Of a stretch of 64,000 nt of DNA, positions 11,431 to 22,182 are shown piece by piece. The DNA is from Lysinibacillus sp. OF-1. Its GTDB lineage: Bacteria; Bacillota; Bacilli; Bacillales_A; Planococcaceae. Numbering within the stretch: position 1 is the stretch's first letter; each line of letters begins with the position of its first letter. The stretch is taken from the NCBI RefSeq assembly GCF_028356935.1, contig NZ_CP102798.1, positions 4,526,001 through 4,590,000 of the forward strand, written 5' to 3'. The notes under the pieces are model-generated. The model was given only the letters and a program-made list of their open reading frames with translations, had not been told where the DNA came from and did no database searches. The position numbers and the translations under genes were made by a program.

Positions 11431-12447
11431 TGTTAGTTTGACATATTCATTTTGTAAGGGAAAACGCAGTGTAAATAATGAGCCGTCTCCAACATTCGAT
11501 TGAACATAGATGCGAATCCCGATTTTTCGGGCTGCATTGGATGCCAAATAAAGACCCATTCCTGTAGATTGTGAGGATTCTCTTCCCGCTGTTCCCGTAT
11601 ACGATTTTTGAAAAATTCGAGGTAAATCCTCTAAAGGAATACCTATACCTACATCTTTTATATGTAATAATGTCGCACCTATTGGGTCATGTTCAGTAAA
11701 AATTGTGACCTCAGAATTTACTGGACTATATTTTATGGCATTTGAGAGAATTTGCCGAACAATAAACGCTAGCCACTTGCCATCAGTCAGAACCGTATCT
11801 GTAAGCTCAGCGACTTCAAAGCCAATACCTTTTTCAATACACCAAGCCTGCATACCCCTGATTTCTTTATAGACAATCGGTTTCAGCTCGACCTCATTTA
11901 AATAGTTGTCCTTTTCAATAGAGGCTAATCTTGTTTGATGTAGCTGTTGATCGACTAAAAGATGTAGTCTCAGCCATTCATTCTCTAATTTTCGGCGCAG
12001 TGATACATCCTCAATATGCTCTAACAATAAATTAATCGTTGTTAAAGGGGCCTTTACTTCATGAACCCAAGCCAACAGCTCATCTGAATACTCTTGTAGT
12101 TGCACTTTAGCTTGATTTAACTCCATGTTCTTCTCATAAAAGACACTTTCTATTTTTTGAAAGCATGCTTCCTGAAAAGGAGTTAAAACTAGTCTGTTTT
12201 TATGTGCTTCATCAAGGTAGCCGTCCATATTTCCCAGGAAATCTTTTAATTTCCCAACTTCATTGACATAACGCCACACAAAAAAGAGCGTAAAACTAAC
12301 AAGCAAACTAATGTTTACATACCATATTGAAATACTATTTAAACCAACATCTAAAGAAAATAGCACATTTAGAAGTGTAAAAATGAAAATAAAAAAACCA
12401 ATCCATGCAAAGCGTTCTCTTATAAATAATAATAGCATGTTTTTCAC
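11422..12447 (-). CDS. bceS: BceS-type intramembrane-sensing histidine kinase
   Basis: The 341-aa kinase has two membrane helices (about 13-31 and 41-58) with a very short outer loop, so it has no sensory domain of its own and must read the BceAB transporter. The DHp motif WVHEVKAPL contains the phospho-accepting His129. The catalytic domain has the N box (SNAIKYSP), G1 (DVGIGIP) and G2 (GMGLYLAS) motifs. It overlaps bceR by 4 bases. The cognate regulator is BceR and the likely target is bceAB just downstream. Confidence 0.92.
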   Translation of the reverse strand: MKNMLLLFIRERFAWIGFFIFIFTLLNVLFSLDVGLNSISIWYVNISLLVSFTLFFVWRYVNEVGKLKDFLGNMDGYLDEAHKNRLVLTPFQEACFQKIESVFYEKNMELNQAKVQLQEYSDELLAWVHEVKAPLTTINLLLEHIEDVSLRRKLENEWLRLHLLVDQQLHQTRLASIEKDNYLNEVELKPIVYKEIRGMQAWCIEKGIGFEVAELTDTVLTDGKWLAFIVRQILSNAIKYSPVNSEVTIFTEHDPIGATLLHIKDVGIGIPLEDLPRIFQKSYTGTAGRESSQSTGMGLYLASNAARKIGIRIYVQSNVGDGSLFTLRFPLQNEYVKLTGR

Positions 12448-13133
12448 GTCCTCTGGCTGACTGCCATATATCCAAGTCCTTTTTTAGTTAGAATCACTTC
12501 TGGTAAACCAATATCCTCTAGCTTTGTACGTAATCGATTAACATTTACCGACAATGTATTATCATTGACAAAACGTTCATCATCCCAAAGCTTTCTCATT
12601 AATTCGTCTCTTGAAACAATCTGATTAACCTGTTCCACTAAAATTCGTAAAATGAAGAGCTCGTTTTTCGTTAAGGAAGCAGTAGCCCCATTAAACACAA
12701 TCTCACTCCTTGTATAATCAATAACGGCATTATTAAAACGAGTAACGTCCATTTTCTCCTCAACATAGTCATAGGTTCTTCGTAAAATCGCCTGTGTTTT
12801 CGCGAGTAGCACTTCCATATGGAATGGCTTTTGTATAAAATCATCTGCTCCCATTTGCATAGCCATCACCATATCCATTGGATGATCTCGAGACGAGAGA
12901 AAAAGGATGGGTACTTTGGATAAATGACGTATTTCTCGACACCAATGAAAGCCATCATAGGCAGGTAATTGAATATCAATCAGCACAAGATGTGGTTTCT
13001 CCTCTATAAAATTGTCCATCACCTTTTGGAAATTTTTAGGACCAACCACTTGTAATGACCAATGTGCAAAACGTTCTTGAATCATGTTAAAAATGGATGG
13101 ATCATCTTCAATGAGCAAGATTTTCATGTCCAT
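12444..13133 (-). CDS. bceR: BceR-type OmpR-family response regulator
   Basis: The 229-aa protein has a receiver domain (acidic pair D10-D11, phospho-accepting Asp53 in LIDIQLP, conserved Lys in IQKPF) and a C-terminal winged helix (about 130-228). The start is the ATG at 13133, with AAAGGGG eight bases upstream; a second ATG at 13127 is possible. BceS would phosphorylate it, after which it would activate bceAB. A sigma-A promoter could not be placed with confidence in 13134-13230. Confidence 0.92.
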   Translation of the reverse strand: MDMKILLIEDDPSIFNMIQERFAHWSLQVVGPKNFQKVMDNFIEEKPHLVLIDIQLPAYDGFHWCREIRHLSKVPILFLSSRDHPMDMVMAMQMGADDFIQKPFHMEVLLAKTQAILRRTYDYVEEKMDVTRFNNAVIDYTRSEIVFNGATASLTKNELFILRILVEQVNQIVSRDELMRKLWDDERFVNDNTLSVNVNRLRTKLEDIGLPEVILTKKGLGYMAVSQRT

Positions 13134-13230
13134 GTTCAATTCCCCTTTTCTTTATTTCTCCTAGATGACATGCTAGCTGTTATGTATACATACACTAATT
13201 AAAATCATTTGATTTCCCTTATTTTAACAC

Positions 13231-13267
13231 AAAAAACCAATCTGTAAGCGTCCCTACAGATTGGTTT
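13231..13267 (-). terminator. Terminator after tuf (end of str operon)
   Basis: A 13-base perfect stem (13234-13246 with 13255-13267) with an 8-base loop is followed on the minus strand by TTTTTTG. It starts 22 bases past the tuf stop and closes the str operon, so the bce genes and the S10 operon need their own promoters. Confidence 0.92.
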
Positions 13268-13288
13268 GATAATTAGCGAAAGCTAAAA

Positions 13289-14476
13289 TTATTTTTGGAT
13301 AGAAGCAACTACGCCAGCGCCTACAGTACGGCCACCCTCACGGATAGAGAATTTAGTACCTTCTTCAAGAGCGATTGGAGCGATAAGTTCAACTGTCATT
13401 TCGATGTTATCACCAGGCATTACCATTTCAACGCCTTCTGGTAAGTTACAGATACCTGTTACGTCAGTTGTACGGAAGTAGAACTGAGGACGGTAGTTAG
13501 AGAAGAATGGAGTATGACGGCCACCCTCTTCTTTTGATAAAACGTAAACTTCAGCTTTGAAGTTTGTGTGTGGAGTGATTGAACCTGGTTTAGCTAATAC
13601 TTGACCACGTTGGATTTCTTCACGAGCAACACCACGTAGTAAAGCACCGATGTTGTCACCAGCTTCAGCATAGTCTAATAATTTACGGAACATTTCTACA
13701 CCAGTTACAGTAGTAGATTTAGCTTCTTCAGCGATACCGATGATTTCAATTACGTCACCAACTTTAACTTGACCACGTTCAACACGGCCAGTTGCAACTG
13801 TACCACGACCAGTGATAGAGAATACGTCCTCTACTGGCATCATGAATGGTTTGTCAGTTTGACGTTCTGGAGTTGGGATGTAAGAATCTACAGCGTCCAT
13901 TAATTCAACGATTTTTTCTTCCCATTCTGGTTCACCTTCAAGAGCTTTAAGAGCAGAACCTTTGATTACAGGAATATCGTCACCTGGGAAGTCATATTCA
14001 GATAGTAGATCACGGATTTCCATTTCTACTAATTCTAATAATTCTTCGTCATCAACCATATCACATTTGTTCATGAATACTACTAAGTATGGAACACCTA
14101 CTTGACGAGATAAAAGGATGTGTTCACGAGTTTGTGGCATTGGGCCATCAGCAGCAGATACTACTAAGATACCGCCGTCCATTTGTGCAGCACCAGTGAT
14201 CATGTTTTTAACATAGTCAGCGTGTCCTGGGCAGTCAACGTGTGCATAGTGACGAGTTTCTGTTTCATATTCTACGTGAGAAGTGTTGATTGTGATACCA
14301 CGCTCTTTTTCTTCTGGAGCGTTATCGATGTCAGCGTATGATTTAGCTGTACCACCCATTTTTTTAGAAAGAACTGTAGCGATTGCAGCAGTTAAAGTAG
14401 TTTTACCATGGTCAACGTGTCCGATTGTACCAATGTTAGCATGCGTTTTAGAACGGTCAAATTTTTCTTTAGCCAT
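13289..14476 (-). CDS. tuf: Elongation factor Tu
   Basis: EF-Tu delivers aminoacyl-tRNA to the ribosome as a GTP complex. The 395-aa protein has G1 GHVDHGKT (about 18-25), DCPGHADY and NKCDMVDD, followed by two beta-barrel domains. The ATG at 14476 ([10 protein letters not shown]) has GAGGAGG 9 bases upstream; an earlier in-frame ATG lies over the ribosome site and is rejected. It is the last gene of the str operon, 118 bases after fusA. No second tuf copy is in this window. Confidence 0.98.
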   Translation of the reverse strand: MAKEKFDRSKTHANIGTIGHVDHGKTTLTAAIATVLSKKMGGTAKSYADIDNAPEEKERGITINTSHVEYETETRHYAHVDCPGHADYVKNMITGAAQMDGGILVVSAADGPMPQTREHILLSRQVGVPYLVVFMNKCDMVDDEELLELVEMEIRDLLSEYDFPGDDIPVIKGSALKALEGEPEWEEKIVELMDAVDSYIPTPERQTDKPFMMPVEDVFSITGRGTVATGRVERGQVKVGDVIEIIGIAEEAKSTTVTGVEMFRKLLDYAEAGDNIGALLRGVAREEIQRGQVLAKPGSITPHTNFKAEVYVLSKEEGGRHTPFFSNYRPQFYFRTTDVTGICNLPEGVEMVMPGDNIEMTVELIAPIALEEGTKFSIREGGRTVGAGVVASIQK

Positions 14477-14612
14477 TAGAGATTGCCTCCTCAAAATTAT
14501 ATGTTTTATTTTTGAAATTTATAGAATGAATGCCGATAGAGAACGGGCCCATCCCCTATCCTGCAATCATAGCTTACAAATTAGTTATACTTTATGCAAG
14601 ATGAAAATTCAA

Positions 14613-16691
14613 TTATTCACCTTTATTTTTTTTGATGATTTCAGCAGCAATTGATTTTGGTACTTCTTCATAATGATCGAATGTCATTGAGAATACACCA
14701 CGACCTTGTGTTGCAGAACGAAGTGTTGTTGCATAACCAAACATTTCTGCTAAAGGAACCATCGCACGAACAACTTGTGAGTTACCACGAGCATCCATAC
14801 CCTCAACGCGTCCGCGACGAGAAGTAATGTTACCCATGATATCGCCAAGGTATTCTTCTGGAATTACAACTTCTACTTTCATCATTGGTTCTAAGATAAC
14901 AGCGTCACATTGTTTCGAAGCTTCTTTAAGAGCCATAGATGCAGCAATTTTGAACGCCATCTCATTCGAGTCAACGTCATGGTAAGAACCGAATACTAAT
15001 TTCGCTTTAATGTCGATTAGAGGGTAACCAGCTACTACACCGCGGTCAAGAGAGTCACGAAGACCTGCTTCAACTGCAGGAATGTATTCACGAGGAATTA
15101 CACCACCAACGATAGCGTTTTCGAATTCAAATCCTTTACCTTCTTCATTTGGAGAGAACTCAATCGTTACGTCTCCGTATTGTCCACGACCACCAGATTG
15201 GCGAGTGAATTTACCTTGAACTTTTGCAGAGCTACGGAATGTTTCACGGTAAGATACCATTGGAGCACCTACGTTAGCTTCTACTTTAAATTCACGGCGC
15301 ATACGGTCAACTAAGATATCAAGGTGAAGTTCACCCATACCTGAGATGATTGTTTGTCCAGTTTCTGTGTCAGTATGAGCACGGAAAGTTGGATCCTCTT
15401 CTTGAAGTTTTTGTAAAGCTTGACCCATTTTATCTTGGTCAGCTTTTGATTTTGGTTCTACAGAAAGAGAAATTACTGGCTCAGGGAACTCCATTGATTC
15501 AAGAATAACTAGGTTCTTCTCGTCACAAAGAGTATCACCAGTAGTAGTGTCTTTAAGACCTACTGCTGCTGCGATGTCTCCAGCAAATACTTTTGAGATC
15601 TCTTCACGAGAGTTAGCGTGCATTTGTAGGATACGACCTACACGCTCACGTTTACCTTTAGAAGAGTTTTGCACGTATGAACCTGAATCTAATGTTCCAG
15701 AGTACACACGGAAGAAAGTTAATTTACCTACGAATGGGTCAGTCATAACTTTGAATGCAAGAGCTGAGAATGGCTCTGCATCAGAAGATTTACGTTCTAA
15801 CTCTTCGTCACCATCTACTGAAGTACCTTTGATTGCTGGTACATCAACTGGAGATGGTAAGTAATCGATAACGGCATTTAACATTGGACGTACGCCTTTG
15901 TGTTTGAATGCTGTACCACAGATTACTGGGTAGAATTCTACTGCGATTGTAGCACGACGGATCGCCGCTTTAAGTTCCGCAACAGTAATTTCTTCGCCTT
16001 CTAAATATTTTTCCATGATTTCTTCATCAACACTTGCAACAGCGTCGATTAGTTTTTCACGGTATTCTTCAGCTTGTGCGCGGTATTCTTCAGGAATTTC
16101 TCCTTCAGTTACTGCTGTACCTTTTTCGTCGCCATAGAAAGTAGCTTTCATCTCAACTAGGTCGATGATTGCTGAGAATTGATCTTCAGCTCCGATAGGT
16201 AATTGGATAGGGTGAGCGTTTGCTTGTAAACGATCATGTAGAGTTCCTACAGAATATAAGAAATCTGCTCCTGTTTTATCCATTTTGTTAATGAATACAA
16301 TACGTGGAACACCATAAGTTGTAGCTTGACGCCATACAGTTTCAGTTTGAGGCTCAACACCAGATTGAGCATCTAGTACTGTAACAGCACCGTCAAGTAC
16401 ACGTAATGAACGTTCTACTTCTACAGTGAAGTCTACGTGTCCAGGAGTATCGATGATGTTTACACGATGGCCTGCCCATTGGGCTGTTGTTGCAGCAGAA
16501 GTGATTGTAATACCACGCTCTTGCTCTTGCTCCATCCAGTCCATTTGAGAAGCGCCTTCATGAGTTTCACCGATTTTGTGAATCTTACCAGTGTAATAAA
16601 GGATACGCTCAGTTGTTGTTGTTTTACCAGCATCAATGTGAGCCATGATCCCAATATTACGAGTATTCTCAAGTGAGAATTCGCGTTTCAT
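14613..16691 (-). CDS. fusA: Elongation factor G
   Basis: EF-G catalyses translocation and, with RRF, ribosome recycling. The 692-aa length is normal. The G1 motif [13 protein letters not shown] is at about 17-29, followed by DTPGHVDFT and NKMDKTGAD. Domains II-V follow, including GGRGQYGDV in domain IV. No substitution typical of fusidic acid resistance was recognised by eye. A good ribosome site precedes the ATG at 16691. Confidence 0.98.
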   Translation of the reverse strand: MKREFSLENTRNIGIMAHIDAGKTTTTERILYYTGKIHKIGETHEGASQMDWMEQEQERGITITSAATTAQWAGHRVNIIDTPGHVDFTVEVERSLRVLDGAVTVLDAQSGVEPQTETVWRQATTYGVPRIVFINKMDKTGADFLYSVGTLHDRLQANAHPIQLPIGAEDQFSAIIDLVEMKATFYGDEKGTAVTEGEIPEEYRAQAEEYREKLIDAVASVDEEIMEKYLEGEEITVAELKAAIRRATIAVEFYPVICGTAFKHKGVRPMLNAVIDYLPSPVDVPAIKGTSVDGDEELERKSSDAEPFSALAFKVMTDPFVGKLTFFRVYSGTLDSGSYVQNSSKGKRERVGRILQMHANSREEISKVFAGDIAAAVGLKDTTTGDTLCDEKNLVILESMEFPEPVISLSVEPKSKADQDKMGQALQKLQEEDPTFRAHTDTETGQTIISGMGELHLDILVDRMRREFKVEANVGAPMVSYRETFRSSAKVQGKFTRQSGGRGQYGDVTIEFSPNEEGKGFEFENAIVGGVIPREYIPAVEAGLRDSLDRGVVAGYPLIDIKAKLVFGSYHDVDSNEMAFKIAASMALKEASKQCDAVILEPMMKVEVVIPEEYLGDIMGNITSRRGRVEGMDARGNSQVVRAMVPLAEMFGYATTLRSATQGRGVFSMTFDHYEEVPKSIAAEIIKKNKGE

Positions 16692-16738
16692 AGGAAATTT
16701 CTCCTTCCATATTGGGGTAAAGACTGTATAAGAGACCT

Positions 16739-16762
16739 TGTGTTAGCTAACTGGCTAACACA
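16739..16762 (-). other. Perfect hairpin in the rpsG-fusA spacer
   Basis: TGTGTTAGC (16739-16747) and GCTAACACA (16754-16762) form a 9-base perfect stem with a 6-base loop. There is no U-tract, so it is unlikely to terminate. It lies just after the rpsG stop and may act in mRNA processing or translational control. Confidence 0.6.
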
Positions 16763-16771
16763 TAGGTTAAA

Positions 16772-17242
16772 TTACCAACGGTAGTGAGCGAATGCTTTGT
16801 TCGCTTCTGCCATTTTGTGCATGTCTTCACGTTTCTTAACTGATGCACCAGTGTTGTTAGAAGCATCAAGAATTTCGTTAGCTAAACGTTCTTCCATAGT
16901 TTTTTCACCACGAAGACGAGCATAGTTAACTAGGTAACGAAGACCTAAAGTTGTACGACGTTCTGGACGTACTTCAACCGGTACTTGGTAGTTTGAACCA
17001 CCAACACGGCGAGCACGAACTTCAAGAACTGGCATTACGTTGTTTAGAGCGGCTTCGAATACTTCAATTGGATTTTCACCAGAACGTTCTTTAACAAGTT
17101 CGAACGCACCGTATAAAATCTTTTGAGAAGTACCTCTTTTACCATCAACCATCATTTTATTGATTAAACGAGTTACTAGTTTTGAACTATAAATTGGATC
17201 TGGTAACACGTCACGTTTGGAAACAGGACCTTTACGAGGCAT
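16772..17242 (-). CDS. rpsG: 30S ribosomal protein S7
   Basis: S7 nucleates assembly of the 30S head. The ATG at 17242 ([16 protein letters not shown]) gives 156 aa, the family length; the frame is open to 17329 but those residues are not conserved. In E. coli S7 represses the str operon by binding the rpsL-rpsG spacer. A strong hairpin occupies the equivalent spacer here (17308-17342). Confidence 0.97.
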   Translation of the reverse strand: MPRKGPVSKRDVLPDPIYSSKLVTRLINKMMVDGKRGTSQKILYGAFELVKERSGENPIEVFEAALNNVMPVLEVRARRVGGSNYQVPVEVRPERRTTLGLRYLVNYARLRGEKTMEERLANEILDASNNTGASVKKREDMHKMAEANKAFAHYRW

Positions 17243-17307
17243 GTGTTTTCCTCCTTTCGAATAGTTATCGATTATTTTATAAAGTTGGCCTTTTCGTATT
17301 TGTCGAT

Positions 17308-17342
17308 CAAATATCAAATCTGCTAGCAAGATTCGATATTTG
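17308..17342 (-). other. Long hairpin in the rpsL-rpsG spacer (candidate S7 feedback site)
   Basis: Arms 17308-17321 and 17329-17342 pair over 14 positions, all Watson-Crick except one G-U, around a 7-base loop. It lies in the 149-base rpsL-rpsG spacer and has no U-tract. Position parallels the E. coli S7 target, but sequence similarity to that target was not established. Confidence 0.6.
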
Positions 17343-17391
17343 TGACAATTAGTATGAGGCTCAGTATTAAATAACGTTATTTAACGTTAAA

Positions 17392-17811
17392 TTATTTTTT
17401 TTCTTTAGGGCGTTTTGTTCCGTATTTAGAACGTGATTGTAAACGACCGTTTACACCAGCTGTATCAAGAGCTCCACGTACGATATGGTAACGAACACCC
17501 GCTAAGTCTTTTACGCGTCCGCCACGGATAAGAACAACACTGTGCTCTTGTAAGTTGTGGCCTTCACCTGGGATATAAGCTGTAACCTCAATTTGGTTAG
17601 TTAAACGTACACGAGCGTATTTACGTAACGCTGAGTTCGGTTTACGAGGTGTCATTGTACCAACACGAGTACAAACACCGCGTTTTTGTGGTGATTTAAC
17701 ATCAGTTAAAGATTTTTTAAATGAGTTATATCCTTTGTTTAACGCTGGTGATTTTGATTTCGTGATTTTAGATTGACGAGGCTTACGTACTAATTGGTTA
17801 ATTGTAGGCAT
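17392..17811 (-). CDS. rpsL: 30S ribosomal protein S12, with Arg at the streptomycin site
   Basis: S12 is the decoding-centre protein that controls accuracy. The 139-aa sequence matches the Bacillus form. The loop normally reading [11 protein letters not shown] reads [11 protein letters not shown] here: codon CGT at 17644-17646 gives Arg56, the position of Lys56 in B. subtilis and Lys42 in E. coli, where Lys-to-Arg changes are known to give streptomycin resistance. The second resistance site, in the [12 protein letters not shown] loop, keeps its Lys, although Pro is replaced by Ala after DL. It is the first gene of the str operon proper. Confidence 0.97.
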   Translation of the reverse strand: MPTINQLVRKPRQSKITKSKSPALNKGYNSFKKSLTDVKSPQKRGVCTRVGTMTPRKPNSALRKYARVRLTNQIEVTAYIPGEGHNLQEHSVVLIRGGRVKDLAGVRYHIVRGALDTAGVNGRLQSRSKYGTKRPKEKK

Positions 17812-17909
17812 CGATATTTCCTCCCTTCATTTATTCCTTGTTAATACCACACATCCAGGTGGTTCATTTTTTGGGTAAAAACAAAGTCTTTGTGTTTAAT
17901 ACACAAAAA

Positions 17910-18158
17910 CTACTCTACAGTAATCGCAACTACCGCAGCTCCAACATGGATTCCACAGGCCTTGCCCAGTTCCTTTTTCGACTCAACAAGAATAACTGGT
18001 ATACCGATTTCTCTCGCGAAAGATATGGCCGAATCGGTTACCCAATTGTCTGCATCAAGTGCCACAAGAAGTTCTTTCACTGAACCGGCTCGCATTGCTT
18101 TTACTGCTTGCTTTGTACCTATGATTGTTTGACTAGCCCTTACTTTATCATAAGACAT
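17910..18158 (-). CDS. ybxF: L7Ae-family kink-turn RNA-binding protein YbxF
   Basis: This 82-aa protein of the L7Ae/L30e family binds kink-turn RNA; Bacillus YbxF associates with ribosomes. It has the [21 protein letters not shown] start and the [16 protein letters not shown] end typical of the family. The ATG at 18158 has GGAGG 8 bases upstream; an ATG two codons earlier is too close to it. It lies between the rpoC terminator and rpsL, as in B. subtilis. Confidence 0.92.
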   Translation of the reverse strand: MSYDKVRASQTIIGTKQAVKAMRAGSVKELLVALDADNWVTDSAISFAREIGIPVILVESKKELGKACGIHVGAAVVAITVE

Positions 18159-18241
18159 TTTCATATCCTCCGAAGTACAGACAGTTAACTATCAACCTTC
18201 AATATATTATCATTACCAATTTACACTGTCAACTAATATCT

Positions 18242-18281
18242 TTAAAAAGTCCGAAGAGACGGTGAAATTCCATCTCTTCGG
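18242..18281 (-). terminator. Terminator after rpoC
   Basis: CCGAAGAGA (18251-18259) and TCTCTTCGG (18273-18281) form a 9-base perfect stem with ACTTTTTAAA following on the minus strand. It closes the rpoC transcript before ybxF. Confidence 0.9.
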
Positions 18282-18295
18282 TCCTATTTTAATGT

Positions 18296-21200
18296 CTATT
18301 CGGCAGAAACAACTTCTGTGTCAAGCTCATCTTTTTCGATGCGGATTTGACGGTAACGTTGCATACCAGTACCTGCTGGAACAAGTTTACCGATAATTAC
18401 GTTCTCTTTTAATCCAAGAAGCTCGTCACGTTTACCCTTAATTGCTGCATCTGTTAACACACGTGTTGTTTCTTGGAACGATGCTGCAGATAAGAATGAT
18501 TCTGTTTCAAGAGAAGCTTTTGTAATACCCAGGATAACAGGACGACAAGTTGCAGGATTTTTGCCATTCATAACAGCATCTGCATTTGCCTCTGCAAATT
18601 GGTGGATATCTAGTAATGAACCTGGTAATAAATCTGTATCTCCAGCTTCAATTACACGTACTTTACGAAGCATTTGGCGAACCATTACCTCGATATGTTT
18701 ATCACCAATTTCTACCCCTTGCATACGGTATACTTTTTGAACTTCTTTTAATAAATATTCTTGAACAGTTGAAACATCTTTGACTTTTAACAATTGTTTT
18801 GGATCGATAGAACCCTCTGTTAAAACTTGACCACGCTCTACATTATCACCTTCGATAACTTTTAAACGTGCATTATAAGGTGCTTGATACTTACGCGTTT
18901 CTACGTCACCTTGAATAGTAATTTCTTTTAAGCCTTCACGAATTTCTGTGATATCTGAAACAGTACCTGTGATTTCTGAAATAACAGATTGACCTTTTGG
19001 ATTACGTGCTTCAAAGATCTCTTGGATACGTGGAAGACCTTGTGTAATATCATCTCCGGCAACCCCACCTGTATGGAATGTACGCATTGTTAATTGTGTA
19101 CCTGGTTCACCGATTGATTGAGCTGCAATAATACCAACTGCCTCTCCAACCTCAACCTTTTCACCTGTTGCCAAGTTCATGCCGTAACATTTTTTACATA
19201 CGCCATGTTTTGTATTACATGTAAATGCTGAACGGATTGTCACTTCCTCGATACCTGCTTCAATAATTGCACGAGCAACATCTTGGTCGATTAAACCATC
19301 TCTTCCTAAAATAACTTCACCCGTTTCAGGATGTACGATTGTTTTCTTCGTATGACGACCAACAATACGTTCATCTAGAGCTTCAATCAGTTCTGTGCCT
19401 TCCATTAATGCACCAATTGTTAAGCCACGGTCAGTACCACAGTCATCTTCACGTACAATAACATCCTGTGCAACGTCAACAAGACGACGTGTTAAGTAAC
19501 CTGAATCGGCAGTTTTAAGGGCTGTATCGGCAAGACCTTTACGAGCACCGTGAGTAGAGATGAAGTACTCTAATACTGTTAAACCTTCACGGAATGAAGA
19601 TTTAATTGGAAGTTCAATAATACGACCAGCCGGGTTGGCCATCAGACCACGCATACCAGCTAACTGCGTAAAGTTAGATGCGTTACCACGGGCACCTGAA
19701 TCAGACATCATGAAAATTGGGTTTGTTTTCTCAAGTGACTTCATCAGTTTCGCTTGAATTTCGTCTTTCGCAGCACTCCAGCTTGAGATAACACGATCAT
19801 AACGTTCATCCTCTGTAATGAAACCACGACGGAATTGCGCTTGAACTTTATCCACTTTTTCTTGAGCTACAGCTAAAATTTCACCTTTATCAGGTAATAC
19901 CACGATGTCAGATACACCTACAGTAATACCAGCACGTGTTGAATATTTAAATCCTAGGTTTTTCATGCGGTCAAGCATTTTAGATGTTTCAGTAATGTGG
20001 AAACGTTTAAACACTTCAGCAATGATATTTCCTAAGAATTTTTTACGGAATGGATTTACAACTGGTACTGATGCAAAATATTTACGCAATACAGCTGTAC
20101 GTTGTGCATCAATTTTCCCTTTTTCATCTAAATTATTATAAGCGCTATCTGATTCAAGCTCTTTCAGAGTATCTTCGTCAATTACTAAATTAGCGAAGTA
20201 TTTCTCTGGTGTTACTTGCTCTAAGTTGAAATCAGTTGGCTCATTAATATAAGGGAATGATTTTGGCAAGATTTCGTTAAAGATTACTTTACCAACAGTT
20301 GTCAATAGGAACATATTATTTTGTTCTTCTGTGAATGTTGGGTTATTTAACGAACTTGCTTTAATCGCGATACGTGTATGCAAATGTACATGACCTGTAT
20401 CATATGCAATTAAGACTTCATTTGGACCATAGAAAACAGTACCTTCACCACGAGCATCTTCACGTTCAAGTGTTAGGTAGTAGTTTCCTAATACCATATC
20501 TTGAGAAGGTGTTACAACAGGTTTACCATCTTTTGGATTCAAGATGTTTTGTGCTGCAAGCATTAGAAGACGAGCTTCTGCTTGAGCTTCTGCTGATAAC
20601 GGTACGTGAACCGCCATTTGGTCACCATCGAAGTCAGCGTTATACGCTGTACATACTAATGGGTGAAGACGAATAGCACGACCTTCAACTAGTGTTGGTT
20701 CAAATGCTTGAATACCAAGACGGTGAAGCGTTGGTGCACGGTTTAGTAATACCGGATGCTCACGAATAACATCTTCTAAAACGTCCCAAACGTCATTGTT
20801 TAAACGTTCAATTTTACGCTTAGCAGATTTAATGTTATGAGCAAGACCACGCTCTACTAACTCTTTCATTACGAATGGCTTGAATAATTCGATAGCCATT
20901 TCTTTTGGTAAACCACATTGGTACATTTTTAAGTTTGGACCTACTACGATAACGGAACGACCAGAATAGTCAACACGTTTACCAAGTAAGTTTTGACGGA
21001 AACGACCTTGTTTACCTTTCAGCATATGTGAAAGTGATTTTAGTGGACGGTTACCAGGACCTGTTACAGGACGTCCGCGACGACCATTATCAATTAATGC
21101 GTCAACAGCTTCTTGTAGCATACGCTTTTCGTTTTGTACGATGATGCTTGGCGCACCTAAATCTAATAAACGTTTTAAACGATTATTACGGTTGATTACA

Positions 21201-21979
21201 CGACGGTATAAATCGTTTAAATCGGAAGTTGCAAAACGACCACCATCTAATTGCACCATTGGACGAAGCTCTGGTGGAATAACAGGTAGAACATCTAGAA
21301 TCATCCATTCAGGTGAGTTACCTGAGTTACGGAAAGATTCAACAACTTCTAGACGTTTGATAGCACGAGTACGTCTTTGACCTTGTGCAGATTTTAACTC
21401 TTCTTTTAAAGAATGTGTTTCATCCTCTAAGTCAATTTTGCTTAATAGTTTTTTGATTGCTTCTGCACCCATTGCAGCTTCGAATGTGTTGCCGAATTTT
21501 TCACGGTATGCACGGTACTCTTTTTCAGAAAGTAATTGTTTGCTTTCTAAATTAGTAGCACCCGCATCAATCACAACATATGAAGCAAAATAAATAACTT
21601 CTTCTAATGCACGTGGTGACATATCTAGGATTAGACCCATACGGCTTGGAATACCTTTGAAGTACCAGATATGAGAAACTGGTGCTGCTAATTCGATGTG
21701 TCCCATACGTTCACGACGAACTTTAGCGCGTGTTACTTCAACGCCACAACGGTCACAAACTACGCCTTTATAGCGTACACGTTTATATTTACCACAATGA
21801 CATTCCCAATCTTTAGTTGGACCAAAGATACGTTCACAGAATAAACCATCTTTTTCTGGTTTTAATGTACGGTAGTTAATTGTTTCAGGCTTTTTAACCT
21901 CACCATATGACCAAGAACGAATCTTGTCAGGGGATGCTAAACCGATTTTCATATATTCAAATTCATTAACGTCTATCAA
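18296..21979 (-). CDS. rpoC: DNA-directed RNA polymerase subunit beta'
   Basis: Beta' carries the catalytic metal site of RNA polymerase. The NADFDGD motif with its three aspartates is intact, as is the N-terminal zinc site (CHCGKYK and CDRCGVEV, about 60-80). The 1227-aa length is slightly above B. subtilis (about 1199), and it ends with a short acidic tail ([11 protein letters not shown]). It follows rpoB after an unusually long 203-base gap that contains a terminator-like hairpin. Confidence 0.98.
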   Translation of the reverse strand: MIDVNEFEYMKIGLASPDKIRSWSYGEVKKPETINYRTLKPEKDGLFCERIFGPTKDWECHCGKYKRVRYKGVVCDRCGVEVTRAKVRRERMGHIELAAPVSHIWYFKGIPSRMGLILDMSPRALEEVIYFASYVVIDAGATNLESKQLLSEKEYRAYREKFGNTFEAAMGAEAIKKLLSKIDLEDETHSLKEELKSAQGQRRTRAIKRLEVVESFRNSGNSPEWMILDVLPVIPPELRPMVQLDGGRFATSDLNDLYRRVINRNNRLKRLLDLGAPSIIVQNEKRMLQEAVDALIDNGRRGRPVTGPGNRPLKSLSHMLKGKQGRFRQNLLGKRVDYSGRSVIVVGPNLKMYQCGLPKEMAIELFKPFVMKELVERGLAHNIKSAKRKIERLNNDVWDVLEDVIREHPVLLNRAPTLHRLGIQAFEPTLVEGRAIRLHPLVCTAYNADFDGDQMAVHVPLSAEAQAEARLLMLAAQNILNPKDGKPVVTPSQDMVLGNYYLTLEREDARGEGTVFYGPNEVLIAYDTGHVHLHTRIAIKASSLNNPTFTEEQNNMFLLTTVGKVIFNEILPKSFPYINEPTDFNLEQVTPEKYFANLVIDEDTLKELESDSAYNNLDEKGKIDAQRTAVLRKYFASVPVVNPFRKKFLGNIIAEVFKRFHITETSKMLDRMKNLGFKYSTRAGITVGVSDIVVLPDKGEILAVAQEKVDKVQAQFRRGFITEDERYDRVISSWSAAKDEIQAKLMKSLEKTNPIFMMSDSGARGNASNFTQLAGMRGLMANPAGRIIELPIKSSFREGLTVLEYFISTHGARKGLADTALKTADSGYLTRRLVDVAQDVIVREDDCGTDRGLTIGALMEGTELIEALDERIVGRHTKKTIVHPETGEVILGRDGLIDQDVARAIIEAGIEEVTIRSAFTCNTKHGVCKKCYGMNLATGEKVEVGEAVGIIAAQSIGEPGTQLTMRTFHTGGVAGDDITQGLPRIQEIFEARNPKGQSVISEITGTVSDITEIREGLKEITIQGDVETRKYQAPYNARLKVIEGDNVERGQVLTEGSIDPKQLLKVKDVSTVQEYLLKEVQKVYRMQGVEIGDKHIEVMVRQMLRKVRVIEAGDTDLLPGSLLDIHQFAEANADAVMNGKNPATCRPVILGITKASLETESFLSAASFQETTRVLTDAAIKGKRDELLGLKENVIIGKLVPAGTGMQRYRQIRIEKDELDTEVVSAE

Positions 21980-22090
21980 GGAGCCTACCTCCCTCTAGTA
22001 TAGGTCTTTATAAAGACTCTTTTACGCAGCTCGATAATCGCTTGCAAAGAATTGCCTCTTTGGCAAAGGATTAGAAATAGAATGATTTAT

Positions 22091-22131
22091 TAAAAGAAAA
22101 AGCCAGGCAGGGCGTTAAATCCTGCCCGGCT
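22091..22131 (-). terminator. Terminator-like hairpin between rpoB and rpoC
   Basis: AGCCGGGCAGG (minus strand, 22131-22121) pairs with CCTGCCTGGCT (22111-22101) over 11 positions with one mismatch, followed by TTTTTCTTTTA. By sequence it is a strong intrinsic terminator in the minus direction, which would reduce readthrough into rpoC. No clear promoter for rpoC is visible in 21980-22090. Confidence 0.8.
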
Positions 22132-22182
22132 AATTTGAAAAATAAGTTTGACCTTATTCACCATTGTGAATTTGGGTTTCCA

